From contig NZ_CP096829.1 in assembly GCF_023272795.1 (NCBI RefSeq), forward strand, positions 4,712,001 through 4,776,000: a DNA stretch of 64,000 nt. Reading direction: 5' to 3'. The notes below the pieces were generated by a model. The model was not told where the DNA came from. It did not search any database and was given only the letters and a program-made list of their open reading frames with translations. Positions 1 to 8,665 of the stretch are shown in pieces. Made by a program: the position numbers and the translations under genes. The number at the start of each line of letters is the position of its first letter. Within the stretch, counting starts at the first letter, position 1. Source of the DNA: Flavobacterium humidisoli. GTDB lineage: Bacteria; Bacteroidota; Bacteroidia; Flavobacteriales; Flavobacteriaceae.

Positions 1-137
1 CTGAAACTCTAATGAAAAATTAGCCGCTCTCATAATTTTATTTTCTCTGGTATATTATTCAATGCAAAAGTATATCAAGAAAAAAGGACTAAGTAGACTT
101 AGAAGCTTTTATAATATTAAAATAAGGCTAGATTTAT

Positions 138-163
138 TTCTTTATTCTTTATTCTTTATTCTT
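138..163. repeat. heptamer tandem repeat (TTCTTTA)
   Basis: About 3.7 perfect head-to-tail copies of TTCTTTA. It lies downstream of the pectin operon terminator. Arrays with the same 7-nt period but other units recur near 39.9, 40.8-40.9, 41.7 and 49.6 kb. The rest of positions 1-200 shows no supported gene. Confidence 0.85.
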
Positions 164-200
164 CCATTATATTAAATGCTAAAAAAACAAAAGAGGAAAC

Positions 201-230
201 AAAAAGAAAAAGGGAAATACAAATTTCCCT
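201..230 (-). terminator. intrinsic terminator of the pectin operon
   Basis: On the minus strand the arms AGGGAAAT and ATTTCCCT (211-230) form a hairpin with a 4-nt loop, followed by a T-rich run (TTTTCTTTTT, 201-210). It sits about 30 nt after the stop of the last gene of the operon. Confidence 0.8.
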
Positions 231-262
231 CTCTCTTCATTATCTTAAATTTAAAAATGTTT

Positions 263-1006
263 TTACTTAATTCCGTTCTTAAGGTTCTTTAACGACGCAT
301 CTTTCGAAATTTTAATTTGGTTAATTACAATTTCAGCAATTTTATTTGCACCTAATAAGGAAAGGTGCGTATCATCGGCTTTGTCTGTATTATAAAAAGC
401 ATTTTCTCCTGCTTTGAAATGGAGATGAAGCTGCTTTGATTTTTCTGGCCCGTAAGATTGTTCTAATAATTCGGTGTAGTACTCTAAATCTATAAAAGGT
501 ACATTGTATTCTTGTGCAACCAATCGGGTTTCTAAAGGATAATCGCCATGTGTTGGCACCAAAACTCCTTTTTCGTTAAAGTTACGTCTTGAAATGGAAG
601 TTAATAATATTGGAATAGCACCTTTTTCTCTGCTTTCTTTTACAAAACGAATCAGGTTGTATCTGTATGCCGTATGCGGATTGGTGAAACGCGTAGAATC
701 TTCTATTTTCTGATCGTTATGTCCGAATTCTATAAAGACATAATCTCCTTTTTTAAGTTTGTTGTAAACAGAATCCCAGCGTTTTTCATTGATAAAGCTT
801 CTAGTGCTTCGTCCGTTTACCGCTTTATTGATTACTGTTATGTTTTCTTTAAAAAAAGGTTGCAATACCTGAGCCCAACCATGTTCTGGATTTTTATCCG
901 GATCTTTTTTATTTGCCATGGTAGAATCTCCAATGCAATACAATGATGTTTTTTGGGCAAAACTTACTGTGGTGATCAGAAGTGTTAGTATGATATATTT
1001 TTTCAT
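263..1006 (-). CDS. rhamnogalacturonan acetylesterase (CE12, SGNH hydrolase)
   Basis: A secreted esterase of 247 residues that should remove acetyl groups from galacturonate in rhamnogalacturonan or pectin so that glycosidases and lyases can act. The N-terminus is a signal peptide ending in SFAQ. SGNH blocks are visible: block I GDSTMAN near residue 27, a Gly/Asn block II (NGRSTRSF), block III GHND near 95, and the catalytic Asp/His pair in DDTHLS near 212. The length fits RhgT/YesT-type CE12 enzymes. It is the last gene of the pectin operon, 56 nt after the GH28 gene, and is followed by a terminator. CE12 is read from motifs and context; the exact acetyl position is not predictable. Confidence 0.88.
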   Translation of the reverse strand: MKKYIILTLLITTVSFAQKTSLYCIGDSTMANKKDPDKNPEHGWAQVLQPFFKENITVINKAVNGRSTRSFINEKRWDSVYNKLKKGDYVFIEFGHNDQKIEDSTRFTNPHTAYRYNLIRFVKESREKGAIPILLTSISRRNFNEKGVLVPTHGDYPLETRLVAQEYNVPFIDLEYYTELLEQSYGPEKSKQLHLHFKAGENAFYNTDKADDTHLSLLGANKIAEIVINQIKISKDASLKNLKNGIK

Positions 1007-1062
1007 TTTCTTTTGTTTTTTACTGCTAAGCTGCGGTTAAAAAAAAACTTTACGGTTAAAAT

Positions 1063-2418
1063 CTAATGTTTTGACACCGCTGTTGGCACTCCAGCTTTTT
1101 GTCCTATAAAAACATCCGTCATCAAGACGTTTTCTGCATTTTCATTGGAGAGCGCATTTTTGGCTTCTTTGATTTCTATATTTTTTAAAGAGATGTTCTT
1201 GATTTTTTTATCTGCAAATCCCTGAATTACAATACCAGATTCTGACGCTTTGTTGCAGGTGATATTAGAGAAATATACATTTGATATTTCTGACTGATAA
1301 CCCTTTCCTTCCCCGTGATAATTTGCCGTAATGTAGAGACAATCCTCTACTTGATCCAACTGAATATTTTGAACAAATATATTTTTAATATAGCCCCCAC
1401 GATCGGCATTGGTTTTTAAATAAATGCCTCTTTTTAAATACCCTACGGTTTTGCAGTTCTCTACAAATACATTCTGAACGCCAGCCGACATTTCGCTGCC
1501 GATTACCACACCATGAAGCCCTTTGAAATTACAATTTCGTATCACAATATTTTGGCTAGGTGTTGCTACATTAGCCCTTCCTTCATGATCTCTTCCTGCT
1601 TTTATGGCAACATTGTCATCTCCATTGTCAAAAGTGACATTTTCAATTAAAACGTCTTTTGCATATTCTGGATCGATTCCGTCATTATTGTGATTTAAGG
1701 ATTTGTAGCTAATCCCGCGAATGGTAATACTTTCTGATTTTAAAAGATGCAGACACCAGAATGGAGAATTTTCTATTCTAATATTTTCGACTAAAATGTT
1801 TTTGCAATTTAAAAACTGAATCATCTGCGGTCTTAAGAAATAGCCTTCTCCAAATTTTCTTTCGTTTAATGGTATATTGTTGTGATTCATATCACGGCTT
1901 CGATTTTTGCCTTCGTTTTCTTTTGCTTTAAAAGTTTTCCAGCTCTTTCCTCCTTCTCCATCAATTGTTCCTTCTCCTGTAATCGCTATATTGCTGCAAT
2001 TATTAGCGTAAATCAGCGGACTGTAATTATACAGCATTGTACCTTCCCAGCTTGTTAAAACCAATGGTAAATAATCTTTCGAATTATCGCTGAATTTAAT
2101 TTTGGCTTCTTTTTCTATTTTCAAATTTACATTACTGACAAAATGAATCGGGCCATTAATTTTATAAACTCCTTTTGGAACAATTATGGTACCGCCATTA
2201 TTCTTTTTACACAAGGCCATTGCTTTATCAAAGGCTTTTTTATTATCGGTAACAGAATCTCCTTTTGCTCCCAGTTTTAAAATATTTATCTGATAAGCAG
2301 GTATTGCCGGAAGCTGAATATTCTTTACAATAGCATCTACTTTTGCTGACGGAAAATCTCCGTTTTGTGCAAAACAAGTGCTAGATAAGAGTATTAGGAG
2401 TAAATGTTTAAGATTCAT
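1063..2418 (-). CDS. GH28 polygalacturonase-like glycosidase (divergent active-site motifs)
   Basis: A secreted right-handed beta-helix hydrolase of 451 residues (signal peptide ending CFAQ). Family motifs are NNDGID near residue 244, GDDNVAIKAGRD near 266, and HGVVIGSE near 302. Compared with the GH28 protein at the head of the operon, the GHGG motif reads LHG with one residue fewer, and the RIK motif reads RGIYLKT. Both Asp-containing motifs are intact, so it is probably active, but its substrate may differ (for example modified galacturonides or rhamnogalacturonan oligomers). It lies 42 nt after the PL10-CE8 gene. Family assignment is firm; the exact specificity is not. Confidence 0.88.
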   Translation of the reverse strand: MNLKHLLLILLSSTCFAQNGDFPSAKVDAIVKNIQLPAIPAYQINILKLGAKGDSVTDNKKAFDKAMALCKKNNGGTIIVPKGVYKINGPIHFVSNVNLKIEKEAKIKFSDNSKDYLPLVLTSWEGTMLYNYSPLIYANNCSNIAITGEGTIDGEGGKSWKTFKAKENEGKNRSRDMNHNNIPLNERKFGEGYFLRPQMIQFLNCKNILVENIRIENSPFWCLHLLKSESITIRGISYKSLNHNNDGIDPEYAKDVLIENVTFDNGDDNVAIKAGRDHEGRANVATPSQNIVIRNCNFKGLHGVVIGSEMSAGVQNVFVENCKTVGYLKRGIYLKTNADRGGYIKNIFVQNIQLDQVEDCLYITANYHGEGKGYQSEISNVYFSNITCNKASESGIVIQGFADKKIKNISLKNIEIKEAKNALSNENAENVLMTDVFIGQKAGVPTAVSKH

Positions 2419-2460
2419 GATTATCGTTTTTTAAGTTTTCAGTATAAACCTAGACGGCAA

Positions 2461-4458
2461 CTAAAAATACCAGTTTGCAACCTTATCTTTTAGAATGTTT
2501 TCTATAGAATACTGTCCTGCTTCTTTTTTAGAAAGCTGATGCGACCACGTAACTCTTTTAGATGGCTGAAAACCTTCACCGGTGCAATTGTATTCTGCAT
2601 AAAAAGCTTTTTTTTCAGCTTCTGGTTTAGACCAGTTTTCCCAGCCTTCTGGTTTAATTTGTTTTCCCATTTCGCAGTTTATAAAAACTGTTTTAGCATA
2701 AATACGCCACGGTCTTCCTAAATACACCTCTTTTGCATCTGGAGCTGCAGTCAGTTTACAATTTTTGAAAACAAAACCAAACGAAGTTCCTTCTGGGGTT
2801 GAAGCCGCTGTGATATACGAGCTTTTAATACTGTGAATCGTACAGTTCTCAAATAAAGCTGTTGCACCTCCAAAAATAAAATCTGTTGTACCTTCTATGT
2901 AACAATCCTTAAAATATTGCTTTGCTTCTTTTCCAGACAAATACAACGTATCTTGATTTCCTAAAAGATTACAGTTTATAATTTTAGCGCGGTTTGCTAC
3001 AACAGACAACGCAATAGCTTGTCCGTGCTCACCAGAAGTATTTTTAATCGTTAGGTTTGATGCCGTAAAATCATCCCCTTCAACCAAAAGGGTGTACGTA
3101 TAAAAAGTACTATTTCTTCCTAAAGCTATTCTTGAAAAATTATCATCAAAAGTAATAATGGTATTTTCTTTACTTTCACCTTTCAGAAATACATTATTAT
3201 TCCATTCTGGAATTCGAACCTTTTCGTTATAAATTCCGTTTTTAATAAAAATAGTTACTTTCTCATAAGGAAAAGCGGGTGTTGCATAAATTGCATCTTG
3301 AATTTTGGTAAAATCTCCAGAACCATCTTGTGCTACAGTAATATAATCTACAATTTTCTTTTCGGCTGCACCTACTTTCGTACCGTTTTTAACTGCCCAG
3401 TCTGGAAATTTTTTTAAAACTTCCTGCGGTGCTTCCGAATACCATGAATAGCCATTTCTTCTTTCTGATCCTATTTGGTCCAATGATTTTTTTCTGATTC
3501 CGTCGCGGTCACAAAAGAAAGGTTCATTGGTTTCCAAATCCATAAATCTTGCCCAGATCGGTTTGGCATTTGTAGCAGGAATCATTTTTTTATCTACAAT
3601 TTTTCCTGCGTCGTTTAAAACTCTTTTTTCTTCTAAATTGGTAATTTTAGTTTTTTCGAACCATTCTACAGCACTTTTAACAGCAGTTACAACCTCTCTT
3701 GACGGTTTATTAATAGACATTAAAAGCAATACTATTTTTGTCGATTCATAACCGCTTAACGAAGCCAATTCAAAAGCTCTTGCATTTGCTGGAGCCAAAG
3801 TTACTTCGTCATGCTGAGCACACCAAGCGGTTAAAACACCGTTTTGCTTGTATTGTGTTTTTAGAATACAATCGATTCCTTTATCAAATGATTTTCTGCA
3901 TTTTTCAACAATTTCTTTTGAAGGTTTAATGCTGTAATAATCCGATTCGTCTGCTACGGCTTTTATTACATTCATAATATTAACCATCGAATCATCATTG
4001 TAGGTAATGTGCGTATAATATCCTTTCTTTAATGGATAAAACTGAGGCCATCCTCCGTTAGGATATTGAGCTTCCAGAAGATAATTTAGCCCATTTAAGA
4101 AAGATTCTCGGTAACGTTCGTCTTTGACCTGCTCATACATTCTTGACATAAAAAGCATTTCCTGACAAGTTGCTCCGTTGTCTGTAGTAGTTTCTACAGC
4201 TGTTTTTTTAAGAGCAATCAAATCTTTTTTCTGCTTTTCGGTCAGCTCATCCTGCATTTGAATATTCTTTGGCCAGCCTCCGATATCTCTTTGGTAGAGC
4301 AGTACATTTTCTGCCACTCTTTTTGCGTCTGCGGTTGCAAACCAAGCAGCATCACTCTTGCGAATAATTTCTGGCCACCTTTTGTATGTATTCTGAGCAT
4401 TTACAGCAAAACTGCAAAGGCATAAAAAAAGCATTATTTGTTTTTTAAACTGTATCAT
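2461..4458 (-). CDS. bifunctional pectate lyase (PL10) - pectin methylesterase (CE8)
   Basis: A 665-residue exported protein (signal peptide ending AVNAQ) with two catalytic modules. Residues about 25-355 match PL10 pectate lyases (GGWPKN near 60, YPNGGWPQFYP near 133, a conserved WYSEAP block near 342). Residues about 370-655 form a CE8 beta-helix with family motifs QDTLY, GTTDFIFGG and LGRPWR, which carry the catalytic Asp pair and Arg. The CE8 half would strip methyl esters from homogalacturonan and the PL10 half would cleave the resulting polygalacturonate by beta-elimination, giving unsaturated ends for GH105 and KduI. It lies 7 nt after the GH43 gene. The two activities are inferred from motifs. 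Confidence 0.93.
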   Translation of the reverse strand: MIQFKKQIMLFLCLCSFAVNAQNTYKRWPEIIRKSDAAWFATADAKRVAENVLLYQRDIGGWPKNIQMQDELTEKQKKDLIALKKTAVETTTDNGATCQEMLFMSRMYEQVKDERYRESFLNGLNYLLEAQYPNGGWPQFYPLKKGYYTHITYNDDSMVNIMNVIKAVADESDYYSIKPSKEIVEKCRKSFDKGIDCILKTQYKQNGVLTAWCAQHDEVTLAPANARAFELASLSGYESTKIVLLLMSINKPSREVVTAVKSAVEWFEKTKITNLEEKRVLNDAGKIVDKKMIPATNAKPIWARFMDLETNEPFFCDRDGIRKKSLDQIGSERRNGYSWYSEAPQEVLKKFPDWAVKNGTKVGAAEKKIVDYITVAQDGSGDFTKIQDAIYATPAFPYEKVTIFIKNGIYNEKVRIPEWNNNVFLKGESKENTIITFDDNFSRIALGRNSTFYTYTLLVEGDDFTASNLTIKNTSGEHGQAIALSVVANRAKIINCNLLGNQDTLYLSGKEAKQYFKDCYIEGTTDFIFGGATALFENCTIHSIKSSYITAASTPEGTSFGFVFKNCKLTAAPDAKEVYLGRPWRIYAKTVFINCEMGKQIKPEGWENWSKPEAEKKAFYAEYNCTGEGFQPSKRVTWSHQLSKKEAGQYSIENILKDKVANWYF

Positions 4459-4465
4459 TTCCTAC

Positions 4466-6055
4466 TTATTTTGTTACTCTGAACCAATCAACAGCAACAT
4501 TTCCTGAATCATTTTTAACTATCTCGCCCAGAGCAAAAAGTCCAACTTTAGCTCCAATCCATTTTCCTTCTTTAGCAGTAAAATCTTTTCCTATGGTTTG
4601 ATAATTTTTATCGTCTAAACTATACGAAAAACTACAGATAGCACCTTTACTAATTTTTACTCTTAAATAAATGGTGTTTTGCTCAATTAATATAGGCTTA
4701 TTTTCAGTCTCTGAAACCGTTTTATCAAAAGTTCCTGTTTTCTGGTTTAGATATAATTTTCCATTTTCATTTTTAAAATTCAGATAACTATAATCTAACC
4801 CCATAACTATCAAACCTGTACTTTCTCCATTTAATCTTGCATTAAAAGTCAGTTTTGTGGTCGCCGTAAATTCTTCTGCCGGAAATTTTTGCAAGAGTAA
4901 ATTTGGAGCATTAAAAATGTTTTGGGTTGTGGTATTGCAAAACAAATTCAAATAACCCAAACTAGTTGGAAAACCAAAATTGGTCTGTTTATTTGCTTGC
5001 CATTGCCATTGTAATCCTAATTTTGGTTCGTTAAATTCATCTGAAGTTGCTGGAACTTCAATCGGATATTTTTTACCCACATTTGGTTTCTTGTAGGTCG
5101 TTACAGGTTCGCCTATTCCATTTTTATCAAAATCTTCCCCCATAACCGGCCAGTCATTCACCCATTTCATTGGCTGTAGATGCACAATTCGACCATAAGC
5201 GCCTTTGTCTTGAAAATGAAAAAACCAATCTTCACCCGTCTGAGTCGTTACCCAAGCCCCTTGGTGTGGCCCATTTATTGTTGTTGAACCTTGTTCTAGA
5301 ACCTTCTTTTTTTCATAAGGTCCGAAAACATTTTTCGACCTTAAAACCGTTTCCCACCCTGTTGGAACTCCTCCTGCTGGAGCAAAAATGTAATAATATC
5401 CATTTCGTTTGTAAAATTTTGGACCTTCAATTGTGCCTTCGCTTTCATGGCCGTCAATAACCATAACTTCATCATTATTCACTACAGTTCCATCTGGATT
5501 CATGCTACAAACGACTAGCAAGCTTTTAATCTGAGCACGACTTCCTGCAAAAGCATGCACCAAATAAGCTTTTCCATCATTATCCCAAAGCGGACTCGGA
5601 TCTATCAATCCAACTCCTGCTTTAACTAAAAGCGGCTCAGACCAAGGCCCTTCCGCTTTTTTAGCTTTTATCATATAAATTCCGAAATCTGGATCTGGAT
5701 AATAGATGTAAAATTCTTTGTTATGATAATTGATGCTTGGCGCCCAAACTCCGTTTCCGTGCTGTACGTTATCGTAAGTTTCAAATGGTGGCTGTTTTGT
5801 CAAAGCGTAGCTTATAATTTTCCAATTTACCAAGTCTTTTGAATGTAAAATCGGTAACCCTGGAATACAATTAAAAGAAGAAGCTGTCATATAATAATCA
5901 TCGTCTACGCGAACAACATCTGGATCTGAATAATCGGCATGAATAATCGGATTGGTGTATGTTCCATCTCCGTTATCTGGCACCCAAACTTGTGCAGTAT
6001 TCTTTTGAAAACAAAAAACGGAAAGAAGAAATAGGATGATTTTTATATTTTTCAT
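4466..6055 (-). CDS. GH43 family glycosidase (xylosidase/arabinofuranosidase-like)
   Basis: A secreted 529-residue protein (signal peptide ending TAQ) with an N-terminal five-bladed beta-propeller. GH43 catalytic residues are recognisable: the base Asp in HADYSDPDV near residue 42, the second Asp in GLIDPSPLWD near 155, and the acid Glu in EGTIEGPKF near 210. Residues about 335-529 form a C-terminal beta-sandwich as in xylosidase-like GH43 subfamilies. In a pectin locus the likely targets are arabinose or xylose side groups on rhamnogalacturonan or xylogalacturonan. A 152-nt spacer with a strong hairpin separates it from the GH105 gene upstream in the operon. The sugar specificity is not decided by the sequence. 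Confidence 0.85.
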   Translation of the reverse strand: MKNIKIILFLLSVFCFQKNTAQVWVPDNGDGTYTNPIIHADYSDPDVVRVDDDYYMTASSFNCIPGLPILHSKDLVNWKIISYALTKQPPFETYDNVQHGNGVWAPSINYHNKEFYIYYPDPDFGIYMIKAKKAEGPWSEPLLVKAGVGLIDPSPLWDNDGKAYLVHAFAGSRAQIKSLLVVCSMNPDGTVVNNDEVMVIDGHESEGTIEGPKFYKRNGYYYIFAPAGGVPTGWETVLRSKNVFGPYEKKKVLEQGSTTINGPHQGAWVTTQTGEDWFFHFQDKGAYGRIVHLQPMKWVNDWPVMGEDFDKNGIGEPVTTYKKPNVGKKYPIEVPATSDEFNEPKLGLQWQWQANKQTNFGFPTSLGYLNLFCNTTTQNIFNAPNLLLQKFPAEEFTATTKLTFNARLNGESTGLIVMGLDYSYLNFKNENGKLYLNQKTGTFDKTVSETENKPILIEQNTIYLRVKISKGAICSFSYSLDDKNYQTIGKDFTAKEGKWIGAKVGLFALGEIVKNDSGNVAVDWFRVTK

Positions 6056-6077
6056 TTTTAACTGTTCTTTTTATTTA

Positions 6078-6108
6078 AACCCGACAGGTTTTTAAAATCT
6101 GTCGGGTT
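6078..6108. repeat. strong intergenic hairpin
   Basis: The 10-nt arms AACCCGACAG and CTGTCGGGTT are perfectly complementary and the loop is itself AT-complementary. There is no U-tract on either strand, so it looks like a REP-type or RNA-processing element inside the operon rather than a clean terminator. It lies between the GH105 and GH43 genes. Confidence 0.75.
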
Positions 6109-6207
6109 CGTAACTCCCTTTTTATTTGAAGTGTTTTCTTTGCCATTCTTCAACTTCGCTCAGGAAGTCAAAGCAATTTTTGCAATTGATAATTGTCAAC
6201 TAATCCA

Positions 6208-7428
6208 TTATCTGTTTAACTCCAAAGCAGCTAAAATAAATGGCCCAGTTGCTTTGGGATCATTGTCTTTTTTTCTTTCGTTTACGTAATATTCGTAAGA
6301 TCCATCACGATATGGATTTCCTCCTAAACCTGCCACTTGGCAACAGTTTGTTAATGTGATTCCTCCATCTTGATCCACTTTTTTGATTAATACAGTTGTT
6401 AATCCGTCAAAAGCTTTGTTGGCTGCTTTTTTAAATTTCGATGGTAAATATCCTTTGTTTGCTCCTTTTGCAAAAGCATATGAAAACATTGCAGATCCAG
6501 AAGCTTCTAAATAATTGTCTTTTTCACCTCCTTTATCTGTAACTTGATACCACAACCCAGATTTATCTTGGAACTTTAGTAAAGCCTCAGAAACATTGTT
6601 TAAATACTGAATCAATTCTTTTCTTTTTGGATGATCTTTTGGCATGTAATCTAAAACATCAACCAAAGCCATTACATACCAGCCCAAAGATCTAGACCAG
6701 AAGTTTGGAGAGTTTCCTGTTTCTTTATTTGCCCAAGGCATTTGTTTGCTTTCGTCCCATCCGTGGTATAATAATCCTGTCTTTGGATCTGTTGCTTTAA
6801 GCTGAATCAATTCGAATTGTTTTGCGATGTCATCAAAGCTTTTTCCGTTTTCGAATTTAGCTGTGTATTCTGCGTAGAATGGCTCTCCCATGTACAAACC
6901 ATCCAACCACATTTGATTTGGATAAATTTGTTTGTGCCAGAATCCGCCGCTTTGTGTTCTTGGCTGTTCTGCAAGCTGTTTACGAATTAATTGCAATGCT
7001 TTTAAATATTTATCTTCTTTTGTATAGGCATAAACATCAAAAAGCAAACGTCCTGGCAATACTAAATCAATATTGTATTTATCAAATTCGTATGTATTAA
7101 TGCTTCCGTCAGCTTGTACCAAATTATCAACGTATCCTTTTATATAAGCTTTATATCTAGGATCTGGATTTTTTTTATACAATTCTTCAATGGAATGCAA
7201 TACTAAAGCGTGAACGTAATCCCACTTTGGTTTTTTAGCGTCGTCGATCATGTATGCCTCTGGATGGCGTTTCATCAATGTCAAGGCCATTTTATCAGAC
7301 CATTTTGCATTCTTTCCAATCACAATCTCTTTTGCTGGTTCCTGCGATGTTACTTTACAACTTGTAATGGTCATAAAACAAGCCATCAAAATCGACATAA
7401 AATAACTTTGCTTTCTACTATTTTTCAT
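6208..7428 (-). CDS. GH105 unsaturated glycuronyl hydrolase 1 (lipoprotein)
   Basis: A 406-residue alpha/alpha-barrel hydrolase related to YteR/YesR, which removes the unsaturated uronate from the non-reducing end of lyase products. The likely catalytic Asp is in QMWLDGLYM (about residue 176). Other family blocks are SGGFWHKQIYPNQ, SLGWYVMALVD and NYLEASGSAMF. The N-terminus carries a lipobox-like TITSC at Cys24, unlike the two paralogues, so it is probably membrane-anchored. It is one of three adjacent GH105 copies (22 nt from the next), so tandem duplication followed by specialisation is likely. Which galacturonan or rhamnogalacturonan oligomer each prefers cannot be told. Confidence 0.92.
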   Translation of the reverse strand: MKNSRKQSYFMSILMACFMTITSCKVTSQEPAKEIVIGKNAKWSDKMALTLMKRHPEAYMIDDAKKPKWDYVHALVLHSIEELYKKNPDPRYKAYIKGYVDNLVQADGSINTYEFDKYNIDLVLPGRLLFDVYAYTKEDKYLKALQLIRKQLAEQPRTQSGGFWHKQIYPNQMWLDGLYMGEPFYAEYTAKFENGKSFDDIAKQFELIQLKATDPKTGLLYHGWDESKQMPWANKETGNSPNFWSRSLGWYVMALVDVLDYMPKDHPKRKELIQYLNNVSEALLKFQDKSGLWYQVTDKGGEKDNYLEASGSAMFSYAFAKGANKGYLPSKFKKAANKAFDGLTTVLIKKVDQDGGITLTNCCQVAGLGGNPYRDGSYEYYVNERKKDNDPKATGPFILAALELNR

Positions 7429-7450
7429 TTCAAAATATATTTAAATTCTA

Positions 7451-8656
7451 CTATTTTTCTAATTCAACTGCCGCTAAAATAAAAGGACCTAATCCATGCG
7501 AATTATCTACTTTTATTTTTTCGCTTATATAATATTCATAAGAACCATCTCGATAAGGATTTCCTCCTAACCCTGCACTAGCACAAACTTGAGTAATATG
7601 TATTTCTCCGTCGGGATCTACTGTAACAAGTTGTTTTGTTATTCCGTCAAATCCTTTTTCTGCTAACTTTTTATAGCTTTTTGGCAAATAACCTTTCTTT
7701 ACTCCTTTTGCGAATGCGTAAACAAACATTTCAGAACCTGATGCTTCAAGATAATTTCCTTTTCTATTTCCAGCATCTGTAACTTGATACCATAGTCCTG
7801 ATTTATCTTGATATTTTGCAACAGCTATCGAAATTTCATTCAAATACTGGATAAGTTCTTTTCTTTTCGGATGTTCTTTTGGCATAAAGTCTAAAACATC
7901 TACTAAAGCCATCATGTACCAGCCTATAGATCTAGACCAAAAATGAGGAGATGTTCCCGTTTCTTTATTTGCCCAATCCATTTTTTTACTTTCATCCCAA
8001 GCATGAAAAAGAAGACCCGTGTTTTGGTCCAAAGTATGCTGGTGAATCAGCTCAAATTGCTTAGCAATATCATCGAAACTTTTTCCTTGCTCAAATTCAG
8101 CTGTATATTGTGCATAAAAAGGAGTTCCCATATACAATCCATCCAGCCACATTTGATTTGGGTAAATCTTCTTGTGCGAAAACCCACCAGAATTTGTTCT
8201 TGGATGCGTTTCTAATTGTTTTCTTAAAAGCTGTAACGCTTTAAGATAACGGTCTTCTTTGGTTTGTTTATAAATTTCAAAAAGTCCTTTGCCAGCATTT
8301 ATATAATCAATATTGTAATCTTCTAATTTGTAATTTAGAATATCGCCTGAATTACTTATCACTGTTTCGTAATACTCTTTAACATACTTATAATAAATCG
8401 GATTATGTGTTTTATTGTACAGAGTCTCAAAAGCAGTCATAATAAGACCGAGCTTATAATCCCATTTTGGTTTTTCGTTATGATCAATCTGCCAAGCTTT
8501 TGGGTCACGCTTCATAATAGAAAGAGCCATTCTTTCGGACCACTTCAAGTCTTTAGAGATAACCATTGTCTTTTCTTGAGCTATTGCATTCATAAATGAA
8601 AACAGTAGACTTATAATTAGAAACAGTAAACCAAAATATTTTTTCTTCTTATCCAT
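7451..8656 (-). CDS. GH105 unsaturated glycuronyl hydrolase 2
   Basis: The second of three tandem GH105 paralogues, 401 residues, with a signal peptide ending NAIAQ and no lipobox. The presumed catalytic Asp in QMWLDGLYM (about residue 172) and the glycine- and tryptophan-rich core blocks are conserved. It differs from copy 1 where that protein has CCQVAG near the C-terminus (VCASAG here), and it has FSHKKIYPNQ in place of FWHKQIYPNQ. The gene starts 9 nt after copy 3 and should be co-transcribed. It is expected to act in the periplasm on unsaturated oligogalacturonides or rhamnogalacturonides from the lyase. Confidence 0.92.
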   Translation of the reverse strand: MDKKKKYFGLLFLIISLLFSFMNAIAQEKTMVISKDLKWSERMALSIMKRDPKAWQIDHNEKPKWDYKLGLIMTAFETLYNKTHNPIYYKYVKEYYETVISNSGDILNYKLEDYNIDYINAGKGLFEIYKQTKEDRYLKALQLLRKQLETHPRTNSGGFSHKKIYPNQMWLDGLYMGTPFYAQYTAEFEQGKSFDDIAKQFELIHQHTLDQNTGLLFHAWDESKKMDWANKETGTSPHFWSRSIGWYMMALVDVLDFMPKEHPKRKELIQYLNEISIAVAKYQDKSGLWYQVTDAGNRKGNYLEASGSEMFVYAFAKGVKKGYLPKSYKKLAEKGFDGITKQLVTVDPDGEIHITQVCASAGLGGNPYRDGSYEYYISEKIKVDNSHGLGPFILAAVELEK

Positions 8657-8665
8657 TAAAAACTT

